Of a stretch of 64,000 nucleotides of DNA, positions 54,695 to 63,768 are shown in pieces. This DNA is from Nocardioides psychrotolerans (lineage in GTDB: Bacteria > Actinomycetota > Actinomycetes > Propionibacteriales > Nocardioidaceae). The number at the start of each line of letters is the position of its first letter. The first letter of the stretch is position 1. The DNA lies in NCBI RefSeq assembly GCF_900113685.1, contig NZ_FOQG01000008.1, positions 62,001 to 126,000 on the forward strand, given 5' to 3'. A program made the position numbers and the translations under genes. A model generated the notes under the pieces. That model was not told where the DNA came from. It did no database searches and saw nothing but the letters and a program-made list of their open reading frames with translations.

Positions 54695-55731
54695 CGCTGG
54701 CCGACCGGCTGGCCGACCGGCTGGCCGACCGGCTGCACGACCGACGGGGCGCTGTCGGCGTAGGAGTGCTGGCTGGTGGTGGAGAAGAAGTTGATCCCGA
54801 TGAAGTTGAACCACAACGTCGCCAGCCCGACGAGGGCCAGGATCGCGGCGTTCTTGCCCTTCCACCCCGCGGTCGAGCGGGCGTGCAGGTAGGCGGCGTA
54901 GACCACCCAGGTGATGAATGCCCACACCTCCTTGGGGTCCCAGTTCCAGTAGGACGACCACGCCTCGTGCGCCCAGATCGGTCCGGTGATCAGGACCGCA
55001 AAGGTCCAGACAGGGAAGCCGAAGGCGTGGATCCGGTAGGAGACCCGGTCCAGGGTGGCGAGCGAGGGCACCCGCGCGAGCGGCCCGGTGGCGATGTCAC
55101 CCTTGCGGTTCTTGACCAGCCACATCGCCGAGGTCATGCCGCCCAGCGTGAACGCACCGGTGGCGATCACGGCCGCGACGACGTGGATCACGAGCCAGTA
55201 CGAGTTGAGTGCCTCGGTCAGCGGGGTGACCGCACTGTGCAGCCAGATCACCGCGACCATCAGCATCGACAGCACGAAGGCCACCACGATCGGAGCCATC
55301 CACGACAGCGCGAAGCGGCGGTAGAGCACGAGGTACATCAGCGTCACGACGAACGTGCCGGAGAGGGTGAACTCATACATGTTGCCCCAGGGCACCCGGT
55401 TGGGGTCGGCGGCCATGCCGCGACCCACGAGGGAGGTCAGGTGGACCACGGCCGCGATCATCGTGAGCAGCAGCCCCAGGCGGCCGAAGAGGGCGACCCG
55501 CTGGCGGGACTCCTCCGTGCCGCTGCCGGCTCCCTCCGTGGGCCCGGTGGCGACGGCGACGGCGCCGACCGCCGCACGGGAGCGGGTGGAGGACGCCGCG
55601 GCGGCGTCGACCGGGACGGTGCCCCGCAGCGACGACCACTCGACGAGGTGCGCCAGCAGGGCGAGGAAGTAGACGACCCCGCTCACGCCGATCGCCTGGT
55701 CGCTGAGGGTCTCCCACGCGGCGTTGGTCAT
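54691..55731 (-). CDS. ccsB: Cytochrome c biogenesis protein CcsB
   Basis: A 346-residue System II synthetase subunit with about eight helices. The haem-presenting WWD-type loop is SSYWNWDPKEVWAFITW, and conserved His residues lie in the helices around it (VVHLTSL, WLHSAV, VIHVVAA). It attaches haem to CxxCH apocytochromes together with ResB. The ATG overlaps the resB stop as ATGA. The C-terminus ends in QPVG repeats coded by a 12-base tandem repeat. Confidence 0.92.
   Translation of the reverse strand: MTNAAWETLSDQAIGVSGVVYFLALLAHLVEWSSLRGTVPVDAAAASSTRSRAAVGAVAVATGPTEGAGSGTEESRQRVALFGRLGLLLTMIAAVVHLTSLVGRGMAADPNRVPWGNMYEFTLSGTFVVTLMYLVLYRRFALSWMAPIVVAFVLSMLMVAVIWLHSAVTPLTEALNSYWLVIHVVAAVIATGAFTLGGMTSAMWLVKNRKGDIATGPLARVPSLATLDRVSYRIHAFGFPVWTFAVLITGPIWAHEAWSSYWNWDPKEVWAFITWVVYAAYLHARSTAGWKGKNAAILALVGLATLWFNFIGINFFSTTSQHSYADSAPSVVQPVGQPVGQPVGQR
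54697..54735. repeat. 12-base tandem repeat at ccsB 3' end
   Basis: GGCCGACCGGCT is repeated three times in direct order just before the ccsB stop and encodes the terminal Gln-Pro-Val-Gly units. It probably arose by slippage; copy number may vary between strains. Confidence 0.75.
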
Positions 55732-57302
55732 TGCTTCTCCTCGACTCGGGGTGGTGCGGAGCGCAGCTCGTCCACGATCTCCTCCAGCACCGGGGCCACG
55801 TCGCCCCCGCCGCCGGAGCGGTCGAGGGCTGCAACCTCGACCATGGTGACACTGCCGTCCTGGTGGGAGCCGGCCCGAGCCCGCACCCAGACCCGGCGGG
55901 GCCGGATGAACAGCGACCCGCACATGCCGATCAGCGCCAGCACGACGCCGACCAGGGCGATCTCCTTGCCGGGCGTCTGGCTGAACTGGATGCGGGTCCA
56001 GGGCTGGACGCTGTCGAAGGTGACGGTGCCGAGACCGTCGGGCAGGGTCGCGGTCTCCCCGATCGACAGGTCCAGCCGCAGAGGCTTCCCCTCGTTGTCG
56101 AGCACCTGCGTCGCGTTGGCCTTGTCGAGCACGTAGACCGACTGGGACGTCGGCACGTCGAGGCCGAGGTCGCCGGTGTAGACCGACAACGACAGCAACG
56201 GGTTGAGGTCGTCGGGGTAGATCGTCAGCGGGTTGCCCTCGACCAGCTCGAAGGTCGGGTAGAGGAGCCCTTCGAGGCCGATCTGCCCGGGCTGCGCGTC
56301 GGGTGACTTCACGACGCCGAAGGACAGGAAGCTCTGGTCCTGGGGAAGGAACGGCGTGGGCCCGCTGTAGACCTCGTTGCCGTCACCGTCGGTCACGGTG
56401 ATGACCGGGGCATAACCGTGGCCGATCAGGAAGACGTCGGTGTCGCCGATGCTCAGCGGGTGGTTGACCCGCAGGTCGTAGAACTGCTCCTCGGCGCCCG
56501 GCTCGTCGGTGTAGGTCAGTCCGGCGTCGAACGCCCGCGCCAGGACGCCACGGTTGGTGCGCTGCCACTCGACGTCGAAGGAGTCGAAGGAGAAGACGAA
56601 CGGGTCCATCTGGTCGGCCGAGAACAGCGAGCCCGGCTCGAAGTCGTCGTACTGGCTGATGGTGTTGGCGAAGGTCGAGCCCTGCGCGATCACGGCACCG
56701 CCTCGGAAGCCGAAGAGGCTGCCCAGCGCGAAGCCCACCAGCACCACCACGACCGACAGGTGGAAGACCAGGTTGCCGACCTCGCGCAGGTAGCCGCGCT
56801 CGGCGCTGACGTAGTCGGAGCCGTTCTCGGCCGGCCGCAGCCGGTAGCCGCGCCCCTTGAGCACCTCGCGTGCGCGCTGGAGCACCTCCTCCACGCTCGC
56901 GTCGCTGTCGTACGACGCGTGGTCGGGCAGGCGGGTCAGGTTGCGGGGGGCAATGGGCGGGGGGGTCCGGATGGCGCGGAGGTAGACGAAGGTCCGCGGG
57001 ATGATGCAGCCCACGAGCGAGACCATCAGCAGGATGTAGATCGCGCTGAACCACGGCGAGTCGTAGACCGAGAAGAGGCTGAGCTTCTCGTAGACCGGCG
57101 TCAGCGTCGGGTGGTCGGCTTGCCAGCGCGAGGTCTTGAGGGAGTCGACGCCCTCCTGCGGGATCACCGAGCCGGGCACGGCCGCCAGTGCGAGCATCAG
57201 CAGCAGGATCAGCGCCGTGCGCATCGAGGTGAGCTGGCGCCACAGCCAACGACCCAGCTCACGCGGGTTCAGGTCGGCGCCGGTGGGCTTGTCGGCGCTC
57301 AC
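55728..57302 (-). CDS. resB: Cytochrome c biogenesis protein ResB
   Basis: A 524-residue System II component. LGRWLWRQLTSMRTALILLLMLALAAVPGS is the typical N-terminus, with further helices near residues 80, 170 and 455, and a large extracytoplasmic domain between about 190 and 450. It handles haem with CcsB. GTG 57302 overlaps the ccdA stop as GTGA, and the end overlaps ccsB. Confidence 0.92.
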   Translation of the reverse strand: MSADKPTGADLNPRELGRWLWRQLTSMRTALILLLMLALAAVPGSVIPQEGVDSLKTSRWQADHPTLTPVYEKLSLFSVYDSPWFSAIYILLMVSLVGCIIPRTFVYLRAIRTPPPIAPRNLTRLPDHASYDSDASVEEVLQRAREVLKGRGYRLRPAENGSDYVSAERGYLREVGNLVFHLSVVVVLVGFALGSLFGFRGGAVIAQGSTFANTISQYDDFEPGSLFSADQMDPFVFSFDSFDVEWQRTNRGVLARAFDAGLTYTDEPGAEEQFYDLRVNHPLSIGDTDVFLIGHGYAPVITVTDGDGNEVYSGPTPFLPQDQSFLSFGVVKSPDAQPGQIGLEGLLYPTFELVEGNPLTIYPDDLNPLLSLSVYTGDLGLDVPTSQSVYVLDKANATQVLDNEGKPLRLDLSIGETATLPDGLGTVTFDSVQPWTRIQFSQTPGKEIALVGVVLALIGMCGSLFIRPRRVWVRARAGSHQDGSVTMVEVAALDRSGGGGDVAPVLEEIVDELRSAPPRVEEKQ

Positions 57303-58060
57303 ACACTCACCTCGAAGTCGCTGATCAGCCGGACCTGGATCCAGGTCACGGCGCTGTCCCAGAGCCCGCTCACGAGCAGGAGGCCGACCACGACCAGCAT
57401 GAGTCCACCGAAGCGGGTGACCCACGCCTGGTGCCGCCGGACGAAGGCGATCGCGCCCAGGGCACGGGTGTACGCCAGACCCAGCAGGATGAACGGCAAG
57501 CCGAGGCCGAGTGCGTAGATCGCCGCGAGCAGCGCGCCACGACCGGCGGTCGCCTCGTTGATCGACAGGGTCGAGATGGCGCCCAGCGTGGGGCCGATGC
57601 AGGGCGTCCAGCCGAGGCCGAAGAGAATGCCGAGGAAGGGGGCCGCAGCCAGCCCGACGGCTGGGACCTTGTGCACCCGCCACTCGCGCTGGAGGAACGG
57701 GATCAGACCTGCGAAGGCCAGCCCGAAGACGATGGTGAGCACGCCGAGCACCACGGTGATCTCGCGCTGCCAGGTGCGCAGCCAGAAGCCGACCGCCCCC
57801 GTGGCCGCACCGATGCTGACGAAGACCAGCGCGAAGCCGAGCACGAACAGCACCGAGCCGAGGAACATCCGGCCCCGGTGGGCGTCGCCCTCACCGGAGG
57901 CGAGGTCGGCGCCGGAGAGCCCGGTGGCGTAGGAGAGGTAGCCGGGCAGCAGCGGGATCACGCACGGCGAGAAGAACGACACCAGCCCCGCGACCAGCGC
58001 GACGGGCACGGCCAGCGCGAGGGAGCCGCTCGCGGCCTGGGTCTGGAACCAGTCACCCAT
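57299..58060 (-). CDS. ccdA: Thiol-disulfide transporter CcdA
   Basis: A 253-residue six-helix membrane protein that carries reducing power outward to TlpA/ResA and apocytochrome c. The two redox Cys are in FFSPCVIPLLPGY (Cys33) and GWTPCIGPTLG. It starts at ATG 58060, 8 bases inside tlpA. Confidence 0.93.
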   Translation of the reverse strand: MGDWFQTQAASGSLALAVPVALVAGLVSFFSPCVIPLLPGYLSYATGLSGADLASGEGDAHRGRMFLGSVLFVLGFALVFVSIGAATGAVGFWLRTWQREITVVLGVLTIVFGLAFAGLIPFLQREWRVHKVPAVGLAAAPFLGILFGLGWTPCIGPTLGAISTLSINEATAGRGALLAAIYALGLGLPFILLGLAYTRALGAIAFVRRHQAWVTRFGGLMLVVVGLLLVSGLWDSAVTWIQVRLISDFEVSV

Positions 58061-58643
58061 CCTCGGCCTGCACCTCCTCGACCAGCTCGGTCAGTGTCAG
58101 GGCCGAGGTGAGGGCGCCGGCGACGACCGCGGCGACGCGGCCCTCGCGGTCGAGCACGATCGTGACGGGAGGGGAGCGCGGCGCGAAGCGCCCCAGGCCC
58201 AGCAGGGCCTCGCTCGCCTGGTCGTGGATCGAGGGGTACTCGATGCCGGACTTCCGCTCGAAGGCCAGCGCGGGCGCGACCTCCTCGCGGATGTTGACCC
58301 CCACGAACGGCACGTCGAGCTCCTCGTCCGCCTCGACGAGGAACGGCACCTCCGTGCGGCACGGCGGGCACCAGGAGCCCCAGACGTTCACGACGACAAC
58401 CTCGCCCCGCAGGTCGGCCACGTCGAGCGGCTCCCCCTCGAGGGTGTCGCCGGCCAGCTCGATCGGCTCCTCACGGTCCTCGACCGCGATCTGCGCGATG
58501 GCACCGCTCTGCTCGACGTAGCCGCCGTCCCCGGTCCCGCGCAAGCTCGAGCAGCCGGAGGCCACCAGCAGGACGACGAGCAGCACCGCTGCCCGTCGTT
58601 GGACGGGGCGCGCAGCGTGGGCAGGGGCCGTCGGAGGCGTCAT
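58053..58643 (-). CDS. TlpA/ResA-like thioredoxin-fold lipoprotein
   Basis: A 196-residue membrane-anchored thiol reductase. Lipobox VASGC with Cys31, then a thioredoxin fold with active site WCPPC (Cys92, Cys95) and the cis-Pro in RSPPVTIV. It should keep CxxCH apocytochrome thiols reduced using electrons from CcdA. It begins one base after the histidine phosphatase stop. Confidence 0.92.
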   Translation of the reverse strand: MTPPTAPAHAARPVQRRAAVLLVVLLVASGCSSLRGTGDGGYVEQSGAIAQIAVEDREEPIELAGDTLEGEPLDVADLRGEVVVVNVWGSWCPPCRTEVPFLVEADEELDVPFVGVNIREEVAPALAFERKSGIEYPSIHDQASEALLGLGRFAPRSPPVTIVLDREGRVAAVVAGALTSALTLTELVEEVQAEDG

Positions 58644-58644
58644 G

Positions 58645-59325
58645 TCAGGGCCGCTTCTCCTCGGGCGCTCCCCCGGCGGAGAACGGCGCCTTCTTGTCCC
58701 CGGTCGGGATCAGGTCACCCGCGGGCTCGCTGTAGGAGACCTGGGTCAGCCGGTCGCCGACGAAGTGGAAGGACGTGAGCGAGGTCAGCGTGCACTGACG
58801 CTTGCGCGGGTCATGGAGGAACGAGCGCTTCTCGACGTGCAGGCGCGTGGTCCAGATGGGCAGCTGGTGCGAGACCAGCACGGCCTCGTGGCCGGTCGCG
58901 GCGATGCGCGCGTCGTGCACCCCGGCCATCATCCTGGCCACGATGTCGGCGTAGGGCTCTCCCCACGAGGGCTTCCACGGGTTGTAGAGGTACTTCCAGT
59001 TCTTCGGCTTCTTCAGCGTGCCGTCGCCCTGCCCGAAGCGCTTGCCCTCGAAGACGTTCGTCGACTCGATGATCCGCTCGTCGATGGTCATGTCGAGTCC
59101 CCGCAGGAGCGCCAGCGGCGCAGCGGTCTCCTGCGCCCGTTCGAGCGGCGAGACGCGCAGGTGCACGATGTCGCGGTCCTTGATCGTGTCGGCGACCTTC
59201 TCGGCCATCTGCTTGCCGAGCTCGGAGAGGTGGAAGCCGTCACGACGGCCATAGAGCACGCCGTCAGGGTTGTGCACCTCGCCGTGGCGCATGAGGTGGA
59301 CGATCGTGTCGGGGATCTGGCTCAT
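58645..59325 (-). CDS. Histidine phosphatase family protein
   Basis: A 226-residue phosphoglycerate-mutase-like protein. LMRHGEVHN has the catalytic RHG (Arg13, His14), [14 protein letters not shown] the second Arg block, and LVSHQLPIW the second His. The substrate is unknown. ATG overlaps the hemL stop as ATGA, and the gene sits between hemL and the cytochrome c maturation genes. Confidence 0.88.
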   Translation of the reverse strand: MSQIPDTIVHLMRHGEVHNPDGVLYGRRDGFHLSELGKQMAEKVADTIKDRDIVHLRVSPLERAQETAAPLALLRGLDMTIDERIIESTNVFEGKRFGQGDGTLKKPKNWKYLYNPWKPSWGEPYADIVARMMAGVHDARIAATGHEAVLVSHQLPIWTTRLHVEKRSFLHDPRKRQCTLTSLTSFHFVGDRLTQVSYSEPAGDLIPTGDKKAPFSAGGAPEEKRP

Positions 59326-60653
59326 CGGGCTCCTCCGGCAGCAGCGGCTGCGCTCGCGGCGTGGGGCAGGGCGTCCAGGACGGTCTGGATCGCCCGGTCG
59401 TCATGGGCGGAGGACAGGAACCACGCCTCGTACGCCGACGGCGGCAGGTAGACACCTCGCTCCAGCATCGCGTGGAAGAAGGCGGCGTAGGCCACACCGT
59501 CGGTGCGGGAGGCGGCCGCGAAGTCACGCACCGGGCCGTCGGCGGGGTCGGTGAAGAAGACGGAGAACATCGTGCCGGCGGACTGCACGACGTGCGGCGC
59601 GCCTGCAGCCGTCAGCGCGTCGGTGGTCGCCTGCTTGATGACGTCGCCCACGGACGTGATGTGGGTGTAGACCTCGTCGGTCGCCAGGCGCAGCGTCGTG
59701 AGGCCGGCCGTGGTGGCGATCGGGTTCCCCGAGAGGGTGCCGGCCTGGTAGACGGGGCCTTCGGGCGCCAGGTGGGACATCACGTCGGCGCGACCGCCGA
59801 AGGCCGCGGCCGGGAAGCCACCGCCCATCACCTTGCCGAAGGTCATCAGGTCGGGGGTCCAGCCCTCGACGGCGCCGTCGATTCCCCAGTAGCCGGTGCG
59901 CGAGGCCCGGAAGCCGGTCATCACCTCGTCGGTGACGAACAGCGCCCCGTGCCGGGTGCAGATGTCGGCGAGGAAGCCGTTGAAGCCGGGCCCGGGAGGG
60001 ACGACACCCATGTTGCCGGCGGCGGCCTCGGTGATGAGGCAGGCGATCCGATCACCGTGCTCGGCGAACGCGGCCTCGACCGCAGCCCGGTCGTTGTAGG
60101 GCAGGACCAGCGTCAGGGCGGTCGACGACTCCGGCACACCGGGCGTGCCGGGCACCGCGAAGGTCGCCAGGCCCGAGCCGGCGGAGGCCAGCAGCGAGTC
60201 GACGTGACCGTGGTAGCAACCGGCGAACTTCACCACGACGTCGCGCCCGGTGAAGCCACGCGCCAGCCGGATCGCCGACATGGTGGCCTCGGTGCCGGAG
60301 GAGACGAAGCGGACCTTGTCGACCGGGGTGCGGTCGACGATCTCCTCGGCCAGCATGACCTCGGGCTCCGTCGGGGTGCCGTACGACGTGCCCCGCGCGA
60401 CCGCGGCGGTCACGGCTGCCACGACCTCGGGGTGCGCGTGGCCCAGGAGCATCGGCCCCCAGGAGCAGATCAGGTCGACGTAGTCGACGCCGTCGACGTC
60501 GGTCAGCCAGGCGCCGGTCGCGGAGCGGATGAAGCGCGGGGTCCCGCCGACCGCATCGAAGGCCCGGACCGGGGAGTTGACCCCGCCGGGCGTCACCGCC
60601 TTGGCCCTCGCGAAGAGGGCGCCGGACGTGGGTGCAGGGTCGGCCGTGGTCAC
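59322..60653 (-). CDS. hemL: Glutamate-1-semialdehyde 2,1-aminomutase
   Basis: A 443-residue PLP enzyme that makes 5-aminolevulinate, the haem and cobalamin precursor. [16 protein letters not shown] is diagnostic; Lys274 in [11 protein letters not shown] is the PLP lysine and Asp242 in [10 protein letters not shown] binds the pyridine nitrogen. GTG 60653 opens the operon hemL-phosphatase-tlpA-ccdA-resB-ccsB. A GACAAT hexamer 6 bases ahead of the GTG is a weak leaderless -10. Confidence 0.94.
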   Translation of the reverse strand: MTTADPAPTSGALFARAKAVTPGGVNSPVRAFDAVGGTPRFIRSATGAWLTDVDGVDYVDLICSWGPMLLGHAHPEVVAAVTAAVARGTSYGTPTEPEVMLAEEIVDRTPVDKVRFVSSGTEATMSAIRLARGFTGRDVVVKFAGCYHGHVDSLLASAGSGLATFAVPGTPGVPESSTALTLVLPYNDRAAVEAAFAEHGDRIACLITEAAAGNMGVVPPGPGFNGFLADICTRHGALFVTDEVMTGFRASRTGYWGIDGAVEGWTPDLMTFGKVMGGGFPAAAFGGRADVMSHLAPEGPVYQAGTLSGNPIATTAGLTTLRLATDEVYTHITSVGDVIKQATTDALTAAGAPHVVQSAGTMFSVFFTDPADGPVRDFAAASRTDGVAYAAFFHAMLERGVYLPPSAYEAWFLSSAHDDRAIQTVLDALPHAASAAAAAGGAR

Positions 60654-60717
60654 CGGATCATTGTCGCCGAGGGACCCCAGCGGGCAGCATCCGCGCCCGA
60701 CTGCTGAGCGCGATCGT

Positions 60718-60811
60718 GTGACGCACACCACGGTCACGTACCATGGGTCACGCCTACTACCTTCGCGTTCCAGCACGACGATTTACCCTCCGGCCGTAAC
60801 TTGACCGTGAC
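60718..60811. promoter_or_regulatory. Cluster of GTNAC boxes upstream of the lytic transglycosylase
   Basis: GTAAC-n6-GTGAC lies at 60796-60811, about 65 bases before the transglycosylase start, and further GTGAC/GTCAC pentamers lie at 60718-60755. Direct repeats of GTNAC at this spacing are bound by the OmpR-type regulators MtrA and GlnR in actinobacteria. MtrA controls cell-wall hydrolases, which suits the target. Binding is inferred; I see no ydaO-type c-di-AMP riboswitch. Confidence 0.4.
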
Positions 60812-60876
60812 ACGATTCGTTGGGTTAGCACAGCCGGCCGGTGGGAAGCATGGCTGCAACTACAGGGGAGATGTCC

Positions 60877-62076
60877 ATGTCCGCCAAACGCTTTGGCCGC
60901 ACGCAGAAAGCAACGGCGATCCTGCCGCTCGCACTGCTGTCGGCCGCCTGGACCGCCAGCCTCGCCGGCGTCGGTCCGACCACCACGGTCTCTGCACCGA
61001 CCACCACCGAGTCCACCTCGCTGCCCGACGGCACGAGCGTGCCGACCGAGGCGATCGAGGCTCCGGCCTCCGTCAGCGGTGGCCAGCTCGGCGGCGGGGC
61101 CGGCGGCAACACCGCACAGATCATCGCGACCTCCTCCACCAACGGCATCCCCTCCGCCGCGCTCGCCGCCTACCAGCGCGCCGAGACGGTCATCAACTCC
61201 GCCGACAAGACCTGCAACCTGTCCTGGCAGCTCGTCGCCGCCATCGGCCGCGTCGAGTCCGACCACGGCCGCTACGCCGGCAACGCCCTGAACAACGACG
61301 GCATCGCCACCCCCGGCATCTACGGCATCGCGCTCAACGGCAAGAACAACACCGCCGTCATCCGCGACACCGACGCCGGCCTCTACGACAACGACCAGGT
61401 CTTCGACCGCGCCGTCGGCCCGATGCAGTTCATCCCCTCGACCTGGTCGGTCGTCGGCGTGGACGCCGACGGCGACGCCCAACGCAACCCCCAGGACATC
61501 GACGACGCCGCCCTGGCGACCGCGGTCTACCTCTGCTCCGGCAACGACGACCTTGCGACCCTGACCGGCCAGCGCGCCTCGGTCTACCGGTACAACCACT
61601 CCCAGTCCTACGTCGACCTCGTGCTCTCCATCATGGAGAACTACATGTCCGGCGACTACACCTCGGTGCCCAACTCCACCACCGCGGCCGGCTACATCGT
61701 CCCCGACCCCGGCTACACCGCACCCGGCAATGGCGGCGGCAACGGCGGCGGCAACACCGGCAACATCAAGCCCGAGCCCTCCGGCGGGTCCACCACCCCC
61801 TCCGCACCCGAGACCGACCAACCCGCCCCCGACAACGGCGGCAGCACCGGCGGCGACAACGGCGGCGGCGACAACCCGCTCCCCGTCCCCGAGGAGAACC
61901 CGGTCCCGCTGCCCTCGGTCAGCGTCCCCCCGCTGCCCTCGACCCAGGTCGAGCCCGTCGACAACATCCTCACCCTCGCCCAAGCGATCGTCCAGTGCAC
62001 CCTCGACGGCTACGTCGACAACATCCTCAAGAGCGACGACCCGTTCGACCAGTGCGTCAAGGACTACACCAGCTGA
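60877..62076 (+). CDS. Secreted lytic transglycosylase with Gly/Pro-rich tail
   Basis: A 399-residue exported murein hydrolase. Signal sequence about residues 11-30 (KATAILPLALLSAAWTASLA), Thr/Ser-rich linker, then an SLT domain at about 85-260 with the catalytic Glu127 in AAIGRVESDHGRYAG and AVGPMQFIPSTWSVVGVDADGD, the MltB-like block. After it comes a 130-residue Asn/Gly/Pro linker and a C-terminal segment with two Cys. GGGGAG 7 bases ahead of ATG 60877 decides the start; the ATG at 60871 lies inside that site. Confidence 0.88.
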   Translation: MSAKRFGRTQKATAILPLALLSAAWTASLAGVGPTTTVSAPTTTESTSLPDGTSVPTEAIEAPASVSGGQLGGGAGGNTAQIIATSSTNGIPSAALAAYQRAETVINSADKTCNLSWQLVAAIGRVESDHGRYAGNALNNDGIATPGIYGIALNGKNNTAVIRDTDAGLYDNDQVFDRAVGPMQFIPSTWSVVGVDADGDAQRNPQDIDDAALATAVYLCSGNDDLATLTGQRASVYRYNHSQSYVDLVLSIMENYMSGDYTSVPNSTTAAGYIVPDPGYTAPGNGGGNGGGNTGNIKPEPSGGSTTPSAPETDQPAPDNGGSTGGDNGGGDNPLPVPEENPVPLPSVSVPPLPSTQVEPVDNILTLAQAIVQCTLDGYVDNILKSDDPFDQCVKDYTS

Positions 62077-62091
62077 TCGCCCTCCGACCCA

Positions 62092-62124
62092 CGACGAGCC
62101 CCGGCCCGAGGCCGGGGCTCGTCG
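62092..62124 (+). terminator. Terminator of the lytic transglycosylase
   Basis: A perfect 15-base stem, CGACGAGCCCCGGCC with its complement, around CGA, beginning 15 bases after the stop. Confidence 0.8.
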
Positions 62125-62164
62125 CACGTCGGAGCCGCGTCACCCGCAGCACTGCCCTGGGCCC

Positions 62165-62217
62165 ACTACGCCTCCGAGCTGCGCAAAGTCCCTCGCGAAC
62201 CCGATCGGAGGCGTAGT
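62165..62217. repeat. Long inverted repeat upstream of the gene at 62228
   Basis: ACTACGCCTCCGA (62165-62177) recurs as its exact complement TCGGAGGCGTAGT (62205-62217) across a 27-base spacer. The right arm runs into TTTT and holds a TAGTTT -10-like hexamer 8 bases before the ATG. It may be a paired operator, a leader hairpin, or a second terminator; symmetry is seen, function is not. Confidence 0.6.
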
Positions 62218-62227
62218 TTTGACTGCC

Positions 62228-63202
62228 ATGGAGGACCCGACACCGTCGAGTGGCGAGCCTGCCGGCGAGCTGTTCGACCGATGGCTCTCCCACCACGAGG
62301 GCGGCGCCACCGAGACCCGGCCGGCGGTCGGCCCGGCCACCCCCGACGCGGCGCTCGAGGCCGAGCAGGTGGCCCTGGCCGTGCGGCTCGCCGAGGAAGC
62401 GCGCGTGGCGCACCAGGCCACCGCCGCGGTCGCCAGCACCGTCGCCGTCGCCGTCACGACACCCGAGGCACCCGGGGCACCCGGGGCACCCGGGGCACCC
62501 GGGGCACCCGCGGCACCCGGGGCACCCGCGGCACCGCCCGAGGAGCCCTTGAGCTGGTCGAGCGGCTCGCCGGTCATCCGCCTTGCCCGACGCCTGCGCC
62601 GGGCGAGGCCCGCGCCCGCGCCCACCACCGGGGAGGACTCCTCCCCACCCCGGGTCACGCTCGTGCAGGCCAGCATCCCCGCCGTGCGCACCCCACCCCC
62701 GACCACTCCCCCGCCGGCGACTCCCGCGACCCCGGCGACACCCGGGACGGCGTTCACGGGCGGCAACGGCAGCGGCAACGTGGTGTTCAAACCCCGCACG
62801 GGCGCTCGCCGCTTGGTCGGGCTCCTGCTGCTCGCGTCCCTCGCCGCGACGGCCCTTGCCGGCTACGAGGCCTACGACGTCCGCACGACCAACACGATCG
62901 CCGTCGCCGCCACCCTCGGCGCGCTCACCCTCGTGCTGTGGGCCCTGCGGGCCGGCTCGTCCGCGCCGCGGCTCAGCGTGACCAACGGCCAGCTCGAGGT
63001 GCTCGGGCCCGCGGGGCGCTTCGTCTTCGACCTGGACAGCCCCTACACCCCGATCGAGGTGGTCGGCACGGCCGGCAAGCGCGGCTGGAAGGTGCTCTTC
63101 CTGCGCCGAGGGATGTCGCCGTTCGTGATCGACTCCTCCATGGTCGACCCGGCCGAGTTCACGACCGTGCTGCGTCGCCACCGTCCGGAGCGGACCGACT
63201 GA
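62228..63202 (+). CDS. Membrane protein with Pro-Gly-Ala repeats
   Basis: A 324-residue protein of unknown function. An N-terminal Ala/Glu-rich helix (about 35-75), a tandem GAP/AAP run (about 80-102), a Pro/Thr linker, two adjacent hydrophobic helices (about 197-243) and a C-terminal globular part of about 75 residues that looks like a PH-domain-like or band-7-adjacent beta fold (RLSVTNGQLEVLGPAGRFVF, WKVLFLRRGMSPFVI). The end overlaps the convergent GNAT gene by 44 bases. Confidence 0.7.
   Translation: MEDPTPSSGEPAGELFDRWLSHHEGGATETRPAVGPATPDAALEAEQVALAVRLAEEARVAHQATAAVASTVAVAVTTPEAPGAPGAPGAPGAPAAPGAPAAPPEEPLSWSSGSPVIRLARRLRRARPAPAPTTGEDSSPPRVTLVQASIPAVRTPPPTTPPPATPATPATPGTAFTGGNGSGNVVFKPRTGARRLVGLLLLASLAATALAGYEAYDVRTTNTIAVAATLGALTLVLWALRAGSSAPRLSVTNGQLEVLGPAGRFVFDLDSPYTPIEVVGTAGKRGWKVLFLRRGMSPFVIDSSMVDPAEFTTVLRRHRPERTD
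62461..62535. repeat. 9-base tandem repeat coding Gly-Ala-Pro
   Basis: About eight copies of GGGGCACCC, with GAGGC or GCGGC variants, in frame with the gene at 62228. It encodes a flexible Pro-rich linker and probably varies in copy number between strains. Confidence 0.8.
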
Positions 63203-63710
63203 CGTCGTCGGTCGGCAGCCAATAGCGTCGCTTGCCGTTGCGGGAGTCCTCGTGGCGCCCACCGGCGCCCTCGATCGTGCCCCGTGAGCCCTCGTTGTCC
63301 TCGTCGCAGGTGACCAGGGCATGCTCGATGCCGAGTGCGGCCGCCTCGTCCAGGGCGAGCACCAGCGCCCGTGAGGCGTGCCCCTCCCGTCGCCGCGAGG
63401 GCCGCACGGAGTAGCCGATGTGGCCTCCCTCCTGGAGCAACCAGTCGTTGAGCACGTGGCGCAGCGCCAGGAACCCGACGACCTCGCGACCGTCGGTGAT
63501 CCAGGAGAACGAGCAGGCCACCCAGTCCTGGCGGATCGGGGTGCCGGCCGCGGAGCGCAACCACGCGGCGTAGGCGGCACAGCCCTGCTCGTCGTACGCC
63601 GGCGCGGGGTCGCCGAGGCCGGAGCCGTGCGGGTAGTCGGTGCCGAACTCCAGCATCGCCGCCGCCCAGGAGGCGTGCCAGCGGACATCGGGGGTGACGA
63701 GCTCGGTCAT
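63159..63710 (-). CDS. GNAT family N-acetyltransferase
   Basis: A 183-residue acetyltransferase resembling the YjgM/ribosomal-protein acetyltransferase type. SFSWITDGREVVGFLALRHVLNDWLL is the central strand pair, IGYSVRPSRRREGHASRAL the acetyl-CoA-binding motif with the R-x-x-G-x-A loop, and LVTCDEDNEGSRGTIEGAGG the C-terminal motif. The acceptor is unknown. The first frame ATG is the best start. Confidence 0.87.
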   Translation of the reverse strand: MTELVTPDVRWHASWAAAMLEFGTDYPHGSGLGDPAPAYDEQGCAAYAAWLRSAAGTPIRQDWVACSFSWITDGREVVGFLALRHVLNDWLLQEGGHIGYSVRPSRRREGHASRALVLALDEAAALGIEHALVTCDEDNEGSRGTIEGAGGRHEDSRNGKRRYWLPTDDVSRSAPDGGDAARS

Positions 63711-63768
63711 GTCCTGATTGCACCAAACCGCCCCGGGGCACTGGCCACCGGATTCTGTGCACCACGAA

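Noticed and set aside
60654-60876. A c-di-AMP (ydaO-type) riboswitch ahead of the lytic transglycosylase
   Set aside because: This riboswitch often precedes such genes in actinobacteria, but I could not find its conserved core segments here.
62461-62535. Short regular repeats as a CRISPR array
   Set aside because: The units are 9 bases, contiguous, in frame with a protein and without spacers. No cas gene is present.
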